64,000 nt of DNA from Triglochin maritima (Eukaryota > Streptophyta > Magnoliopsida > Alismatales > Juncaginaceae), in the NCBI GenBank assembly GCA_963682175.1, contig OY821779.1, forward strand, positions 942,501 through 1,006,500, given 5' to 3'. Every line of letters starts with the position of its first letter. Positions within the stretch are counted from its first letter, which is position 1. Shown piece by piece: positions 56,270 through 64,000 of this stretch. The translations under genes were made by a program, and so were the position numbers. The notes below the pieces were generated by a model. It did not search any database and had not been told where the DNA came from. It saw only the letters and a program-made list of their open reading frames with translations.

Positions 56270-59200
56270 TAGCAAAGTGGCAAGACTGAAATTATCAAAA
56301 AAAAAAAAAAAACTGAGCAAAAGAATGGTACCGGGAAGAGCAACAAACATAAAGTTTCCATTTTTCTCGTGGTTTTATTTTTGTTTTCTCTCTTTTTCAG
56401 GTGGGGCTTGTTGGGAATTGGTCCGAGCCTACGTGGAGTTGTGAGTAGGCTCGGGTGGTCACCGTGACAGCTGGCGGTCTACGAGGTTGGTCCTTTTTTG
56501 GTTGTTTTGTCGCTTTTGTTTTGGGCATTGGATGTGGAGCTATCCATCTAATATCTATACTATACCCAAGTAAAGTAACCATGGTGTAGATGATAGACTT
56601 GTAGAAAACAGAGCGGGTTGTAGAGATTTGTTCTACTTGTTTGGATGTTCCCCTCCCCGGATGCGACATGGGCGTCTGCACTCTCGTTTTCTTTCCCGAA
56701 ATGGCCCATTTAGATTTAGTAGATTTTCAGTTTGTCAAAAAACGAAATTTGATATCTGAAAAAGGTACTGTTTTAACACTCGGAAACCATATCTAATTGA
56801 ATAGAGAAACACCACTTTAAAGAGAAACTCCTGGTCCTGGAGTTACTGAATTTTACCGAAACTCCAATATTACATCCATTTAACATAGATTTGTGGCATC
56901 TCAAAGGAACTAGCATTCAAACTACCTTGGAGTTGGTGGCACGTGGAATAGAAATGGATTTATTTACACACTATGACATTTGGTATAATTTGGATTTTTC
57001 TTTGTAACATAATATAATCTTGGAGCCCATTTTGGAATGTCAAATGGACTGGATTTCTGATATTTGTAGACCCAATAGAAACCCATTTCGTAGAGTCTCA
57101 AATGGCCTGGATTATCGATATTTGTAGACCCAATAGCAGCCCATTTGGTTCGGTCATGGAAGCAAAAACGCCTTTCGGAGAGTTCAACTGTTTAGCATAT
57201 GAAGTTGTAGATTATTTTACAGATTTCATGGTTTTTTATTTATAATTATCGTGAAAATCATAAATTTCTGTTTAAAAGCACGACGTTGTAGTTGATTTTA
57301 CTATGTATTATGTAAAGTAATGTTCCTTTGATCAATTTTTGAAGTTTTTCCTCTCTAAAGTGTCTATTCAATTAGGCCCACTGAACTCATCGAAAACGGA
57401 CCGTCAGAATTGACTCAATTGATATCCATTTGTTGAATTTGTGGTCGTCACAAGCTAGATCATTATGCACGCATGATGTGCGGTCGAGTTTTCCCCCCTC
57501 TTTGAAGGCTAAAATTGCCTACGTTGAGAGATGTACTTATCAGTAATTAAAAAATCGAGTGAGGATTGAGAAGGTAGATTCTAAGGTCACATACATCCAA
57601 CAATTATGATAGAAACAAAAGTCCCTTCCCTTTCTTCAGAATGTGACGGCAATATTGACATCTTCACTATGAGATTTCCTAATATCATTCTAATTAAGTG
57701 AATCTACAAAAGAATATGTCATTTGTTTGATGAGAGGGATAAAAAAAATGGTTAGAATTATTTCTCTTTATAGTATGAGTTAGAGAGGTTAAGAAGCCAG
57801 TCAAAACAAAGATGCTTCAATATCGTCATTTTTTCCCTACTTTTTTGGGTTTTATCTAATCGGGTGATTTTCGCCAAGTCATTGAAACGGGAAAAAAAGA
57901 AGATTAAGAGAGCAACTTAAAGGCTTCAGACCGGCATATCAGATATGTCCAAAATACTAAGATGCCTGATCTTAATCATGAAATAAAAGATCAGGCCTAA
58001 GTACGTAACGATGGTTGCATGTCATTTTCGTGTCATCCACTTGCACATGTAATTGCGACCACTCATCTCGGATCTCGGTTTGCCTCCTACTTCAAGGTAC
58101 GTTTTAAACAATTTTATTTTTGATTTTGTTGTTTCGTGCTAAACATATTATACTTACGAAATCATGGTAAGCCAACAACCCTAAGCTCCCTAACAACTTT
58201 TTTTAATCCCAAACAGAAATTCCCAAAACCACCAAGCACAAAAATCACAAACTCACGACATATCTGGTTAGGCAAATGTGTCGTCGTCTCATCTTCTTCT
58301 TGTTGCAATCGGTAAAAGATCATCTTGAATATGCCTCTTTTCATCCAACAAAATAATATTGATATAAAGATTTCTTTTCTTCACCTTTTCATGGATCAAA
58401 ACCAACAACCATGAGTAGGTTGATGAATCTAATATACAATTTAGCAATTTCAATTTTTATTATTTGTTTCACATTCATCACGATTCGTTAGCCTTGTTTT
58501 TACTTAAAACCCTTTTTGTCCACGTATATTAAAGTCCATGACCAATCATAATTGCAGTAAAACTCCAACAAAATAGAATTTCAGTTGAAACAAACATCTT
58601 CCTCAAAGTTGCATGAGAAGTGTAATTATAATATTCATCAAGCAACAAACATCCCAACCAAATCATGAAACACCAACCAATACTTTTCAATAATCTCCCA
58701 GATCTGAGCCTGAACTTTCTTCTGAATATATTACTGAACAACAGAGACAAGATCCAAACCAGATTGAAATTTCATTATCAAGAAGTTGTCTCTAATAATA
58801 TTTGTCAAATGTCGGTTCTGATCTAGAACTCTATAGACTATACCTTTCTACAGTCATAAAATATCACCTGCCACGTGGTTGTTCTTGACGTTATTCAGGC
58901 AATAATATTGTGGAATCTTTGTGATGAATCAGCATATGCCTTAACGGTTCTTATAATTTCGTCCCAAAAATATTAGATTACATAATTATAGCTTGCGCAA
59001 CAAATTAAATATCTTACGTTGTTTATGTTCATTCTGGACATGTCCACACGATCAGTTTGTACGCATTGTGGTGGTTCAAACAATATCATGATGACATAAT
59101 GTTAGAGGCGTGAGTAAACATGATAGAGATAGAAAATATCTTTGATGTTTTGATTACGATGGGATATGTTGTTTTGTATAACAAATTGAGGTTTTAGAAT

Positions 59201-59639
59201 TGGAGTTGTTGGAATCCGACGTCCAAATTCCTACACTTTAATTTCCAAAATGCACCTTATTTTCAAAAAATGGGAAAAATCACTTGGTGCTCTTTAATTT
59301 TGTAGAATTTTGATCCAAAATTTTCGGGTAAGTGTTATTGGGTTGGTAAGCAAGCAAATTCCTACACTTTAATTTCCAACCATGTGATTTGTAAGCAAGC
59401 AAAAGACAAACAAAACAGTAAGCAAAGCACAACTGCACAGTCTGTTTTTCTCAATCCTTGCATGTGACAGCTAGACAAAGTTGTTTTTTAGTTTTCAATT
59501 CAGCCCTATTGCTAAATCAGTAAATGACATTCCGTGTTTTACCTCACATAAGTTTATCTTATTCTTATCTCATTCAAAAATCTCATCCCACTTACCACAA
59601 CTGTGGAAACAGCAGTGGCTTCTTGTCCTCTCTGGTCTT
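56270..59639. other. Intergenic DNA without recognisable genes
   Basis: AT-rich throughout. A two-copy tandem duplication of period 58 bp lies at 57041-57150 (CAAATGG(A/C)CTGGATT ... TTTGTAGACCCAATAG). Frames at 58162-58750 and 56397-56681 resemble no known protein. Confidence 0.45.
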
Positions 59640-59726
59640 AATATAAATAGCAGTCTTGCGCCTAACACTAGTGGGTTTGAGTTGCACAACACAAACTTCG
59701 GTTCCAAAGTTCTCAGATCAGTTGAG
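59640..59726 (+). promoter_or_regulatory. TATA box and 5'UTR exon of the ERD6-like transporter gene
   Basis: ATATAAATA at 59640-59648 is a good TATA box. A leader exon then ends at a donor GTTGAG/GTGAGC at 59726. The matching acceptor (TCCAG/GATTG) is at 60255, and the ATG follows at 60273. A 5'UTR intron of about 530 bp is thus inferred. Confidence 0.55.
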
Positions 59727-60272
59727 GTGAGCCCCCCTTTATGTTTGTATGTATTACATGTATTTCTTTTCCTTCTTGCGTGATAGCTTCTCTCGGAACC
59801 ATTTTGGTTTCTAGTGGTCTATACTGAATTATTATTATTATTATTATCTGCATTAAAATTTTATTTTTAAAGAAAGATGTCTAATATAGAAGTTGGTTGT
59901 ATGTAACTCACGTACACATAAGATGTCTTATCACTGAAGTCACATGTTCAACCTCACAGATTGATAATTTACCTAGGATTTTCTTTGGAAGCTGCTACTG
60001 ATTTCTAGTTGCCCTTTATTTGCCATTTGTTTTGGAATGGATTGTAGAAGTGATTCTCTTTGAATGCCGCTGTCTTTGATCAATAGTTGAGTGTTCTTCT
60101 TTGTAGCTAACAAGTTAAGGTTCACATTCCAACTGATGAAAATCCACCGAGTCATTGTTTTTTTTTTAAATTTATTCTTTTGTGTGAGATGAAACCTATA
60201 GGGAATTCGAAATTGTGCTCATAAGTGGTAGTTTCATACTGAATCTGCCGTCCAGGATTGTGGGCATAGACA

Positions 60273-63200
60273 ATGGCTACCAAGGAAGATGTTGAGAATG
60301 GACTGAGCAACTCAAGGGAAGAGATAAGGGTGCCACTTATTGCCCAAAATGGTAACTCAAAGCCAGTTGCTATCTCGGAAATTAAGAAGCTTGAAGGAAG
60401 AGCAAGCGCCAGTGGAGACTCCATATGGATGGTTATTTTTAGCACCGCAGTCACTGTCTGCGGTTCGTTTGAGTTTGGCTTTTCTGTAAGTATTTCGATA
60501 CATTTATAAGTGAAGGGTTTCTGTTTCACTCTTGAATATGTTGTGTTGATTGTAGTTACTTTTATGTAATTGCAGATGGGATATACTGCTACAACGCAGG
60601 CCAACATTATAGCTGATATTGGGATGTCTCTGTCTGAGGTATATCTTTGTGTTTATTTCAGTTTCAACAATTCAGATTGCTTCTGTCTTTTAGTGTTTCA
60701 TGATCCATGGAATTGTTTTGTGAATATGAAATTTGACACTTTGTGTTTTGCTAGTTGCCCTTGCCTTTGAGTTGCAAGTGCTAATCCTTCTCTGCTAACA
60801 ATTAATATGTTTAACACTTCATATTTATTTCTTGTCATTACTTCTTCAAGTGCTGGTCTTTTGAATTTCTGAAGTTTATTATGTCAAAATGATTTAATGA
60901 ACGATCTCTTTCCTGTTTAGCAATTGTATTATCGATCATTTTATCATTTGATAATGATCGTAAATGAGATCTATTGACACTACACGTCCTGGAAAATATT
61001 TCCTGTAATCCTCCTTTGCAGATGTAGTGACTTCTGGTGTCTTATTCCATGTTTCAGTTCTCTGTTTTTGGATCAATTCTTAACTTCGGAGCGATGCTTG
61101 GTTCTATCATGGGTGGGCAAATTGCTGACAAGTTTGGCAGGAAGAAGGTTTGCAAACCTCTTGTAGCATAAGTCATACAAGTAGTCTCTTTATATCATTT
61201 CTCTTACTCCATTTTGTGTTTGGGAGAAGGCTATGTGGCTTTCAGCGCTCGTTTGCATCGTCGGATATTTGATGGTGTACTTCGGAAAGGTTTTTCCTTC
61301 TTAACTCAGCTTATCAATTCAACGATTTAATCCATCGACGTTATCTGAATTAGATCGCAATTTTCAGTAGTAAGAGACCCACCTTCAATGTGGTCTTGAT
61401 TGTCTGACTTGTTAATGTTGTGAAGGATAATTTGTTACTTGACATTGGAAGATTTTTCACGGGCTACGGTATTGCCATATTCTCATACACGGTACGCATT
61501 CGACTCTTGTGCATAATTTAGCTTTCTGTAGTGACTTATTCTGGTAACTTCAATAGATGGCTTGTATTGATTCTCAAAATCAGGTACCAGTATTTATTGC
61601 AGAAATAACACCTAAGAATCTTCGAGGCACCTTCACCACCCTGAATCAGGTAGATGAAGATTTCATGATTGAAAAAGAAAATCGTAGTTCTCAAAATGTC
61701 CTTTCTGAAATGCTTGTTCTAACTCGTGTAAGTGCAGCTCCTGATCTGCACTGGCGTTTCATTTTCGTATGTTCTTGGGGCACTTGTCACTTGGCGAACA
61801 TTGGCACTGATAGGTAACTTTTCACGAGTTGGCCATGAAGGATGAGCACAACTATCTTAATAACTCCACTCGTGATTATTATCATGCAGGGATGATCCCA
61901 TGCATTGTTATATTTATTGGCCTCTTCTTCATTCCGGAGTCCCCTAGATGGATGGTAAGAAAGGTTTAACATATCAAAATATTAGCATACATTGTGCAAA
62001 ACAAAAGTTACAGAAGCAGAAGTTATTTTCAGGCTAAAGCAGGGTATCAGAAAGAATTTTTGGACGCTCTCAAGATGCTTCGAGGGAAGGATGCAGATGT
62101 CACAGTTGAAGTTGAAGATATTCGGGTGGGTATTTGGATAAGTTTAATTTCCAGACGTTTGACATCACCAGTTGTGAATGTGATACATAGAAGTTGATTT
62201 TTTTTGTAATTTTTTGCAGGAGTATGTATTGACTCTAGAACAGCTCCCAAAAGCTACCATTGGTGATTTATTTGGAAAGAAATACTTCCGTTTAGTTTCT
62301 GTAAGTGAATTTTAAATTCAACATTTCTCCTGTAATAATTCTTTATTTTCTCATTTGGGTAACTTTACACCTATTTCAGATAGGAGTAGGACTAATGGCA
62401 GTTCAACAGTTCGGCGGAATCAACGGAATTGTATTTTACTCGAACAAAATTTTTGAATCAGCAGGTAAGATTCCTTGTAGCGAAATTTCGAACTGTCTTC
62501 GACTCTTTGCTAATGTTGGAACTATAAATCATTAATGAATGGTTTATCAGGATTTCCTTCCGGCAACTTTGGGACGATTGTCATGGCTTGCATTCAGGTA
62601 TTTGATCATACCTTAAACTTCCGTTTCCTCTGGTAGAATCGGAAAAACAAAAATCAAATTGTTTATTTCAGGTTCCTGTGACTCTGTTGGGAGCAATCTT
62701 GATGGACAGGAGTGGAAGAAGAAAACTTTTATTTGTGGGTGATTTTTTCTAATCCTGAAAGATCAAGTTTTACATGTTGAATACTGACTGATTCTTTGCT
62801 GCACCTCAGATTTCATCGTCCGGTGTGACATTGGGATGTCTTCTTTCAGGTTTCACATTTTTCTGGAAGGTAACGACCAGCAACCACTGAGAATCCCTTT
62901 TATCTTGGGCTCAAGTCTCACCTTTAATCTTTCTTGGAACAGGCTCATGGTATCTTAGAGCGGTGGGATGCTGTTTTAATTCTCATTGGAGTCCTGGTAT
63001 AGATTCTATACTCGAAGCTTCCATTATATTTTCAGCATTACATTCAACATAGTAGTGATCTTAAATTTGAATGAACTACCACCTCTAAAGATGTATTACA
63101 TGTGACCTCAAGAAACCAACTACATTTTAAGTCATATAGTTTCTTTTGACAACCATAGGAGGGACATAACTACCAATGACCAAGTCTCATTGCATACAAG

Positions 63201-63768
63201 ATGTGAACATTTGCAACTATACAACTTGGTCACTTTCACTACAAATAAGGCCATCATGAATGTCCTTTCCAGTAGATGTTCAATGGGCTCATTGAATAGG
63301 TTCTGAAACTATCAAATGTTGCCATACCTCTATTTATAATGCCGCATTTATGGATGAGTTTAGCACACATTAGTTCACACTTCACTTCCGAGACTCATTT
63401 GCTGTAATGTGTTGTGAGGTTGTTGTGGCCTTGTGGGTAATGGGACAGCTTGTTGCATTTGTATGTTGTGAGTTTATTCTTTGACCTACATTTACCATCT
63501 GTGCTAGACCTTCATTGGGTCCTTCTCAATTGGACTGGGAGCAGTTCCTTGGGTCATTATGTCTGAGGTATGTCAATTCCAATCATCATGACTTGTTCAT
63601 TTATACAAAGCTAGTATTGTGACATATCAAATTCTACTTGGTTTTGTTACCAGATATTCCCAATAAACATCAAGGGAGTATGTGGAAGCATGGTGACACT
63701 GGAGCACTGGGTTGGCGCATGGGCGCTGTCCTATTTCTTTAACTTTCTTGCAACCTGGAGCTCTGCAG
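60273..63768 (+). CDS. ERDL: ERD6-like sugar transporter (MFS), 3' end outside window
   Basis: Seventeen coding exons are visible: 60273-60485, 60576-60638, 61058-61147, 61230-61289, 61426-61491, 61584-61649, 61738-61813, 61890-61954, 62033-62125, 62220-62300, 62380-62464, 62551-62597, 62672-62734, 62810-62869, 62943-62996, 63508-63567, 63654-63768. The protein begins [20 protein letters not shown], a soluble N-terminus typical of the family. It then shows the sugar-transporter signatures: [47 protein letters not shown], and PWVIMSEIFP. The last exon, with the closing PETKG motif, is not in the window. ERD6-like proteins are H+-coupled monosaccharide carriers of the tonoplast. The many tiny exons are characteristic of this family. 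Confidence 0.93.
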
Positions 63769-64000
63769 GTGAGTCTCGTCCAATTTAAGTTGAGAGCATT
63801 TTACTGATCATTACACTGTCCTATAAGTTACTGAATATTGCCAATATGTTTGCAGTAGATCTAATAGTGTAGGATGGGGAGATCTGCAATCTTAGAACTA
63901 GCTGATGATCTAGAATTATTCCAATACTTTCTCCATTTGGATTCTATAAAAGGAAGCTCAAGCAATAAATATATGGATTATAACATACTTTACATTTATC
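63769..64000 (+). other. Intron of the ERD6-like gene at the window edge
   Basis: Begins with the donor GTGAGT after CTCTGCAG. No further exon is seen before the window ends. Confidence 0.6.

Overview
This window is nuclear DNA of a flowering plant, most likely a eudicot. The evidence is genes split by many short GT-AG introns, AT-rich intergenic DNA, plant-specific families (DUF3444/DnaJ, PAT17-type S-acyltransferase, plant H2A.X, ERD6-like sugar transporter, PPR) and abundant plant transposons. I could not identify the species. Frameshifts and two runs of 29 and 30 G suggest that homopolymer lengths in this assembly are unreliable in places.

Layout. 1-2175: C-terminal part of a DUF3444 protein of the DnaJ type. 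2176-10500: gene-poor, with a hAT-type MITE, a perfect 94-bp inverted repeat and a solo LTR with a 5-bp target duplication. 10625-20306: three small genes for acidic proteins that share the C-terminal tail DRxFWExCLxxGYP. A decayed Ty1-copia element and a terminal-inverted-repeat element lie between the first and second copies. 20400-23100: MITEs of one loose family and a LINE remnant. 23258: ribosomal protein bL33. 24619-28760: PAT17-like S-acyltransferase, ten exons, minus strand. 30613-31260: histone H2A.X. 32547-35921: Ty3-gypsy remnant with a long 3' LTR. 36468-40534: a broken PPR gene and a tail-anchored coiled-coil gene with one frameshift.

41065-49926 is a complete 8.9-kb Mutator-like element (MULE) bounded by a perfect 9-bp target duplication, TATTGTATA. 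It carries two convergent genes: a plant-mobile-domain/Ulp1-protease gene (plus) and a FAR1/MULE transposase (minus) with one in-frame stop. Both introns and the space between the genes are filled with arrays of one 21-bp unit. Parts of these arrays are organised into 147-bp and 84-bp higher-order repeats.

52982-55278: a secreted LRR protein gene (two exons, minus). 55613-56261: a second hAT-type MITE with an exact 8-bp target duplication. 59640-64000: promoter and first 17 coding exons of an ERD6-like monosaccharide transporter that runs off the window. The host genes are unrelated single-copy neighbours, not an operon-like set. The two coordinated units are the three-gene small-protein cluster and the two-gene MULE.
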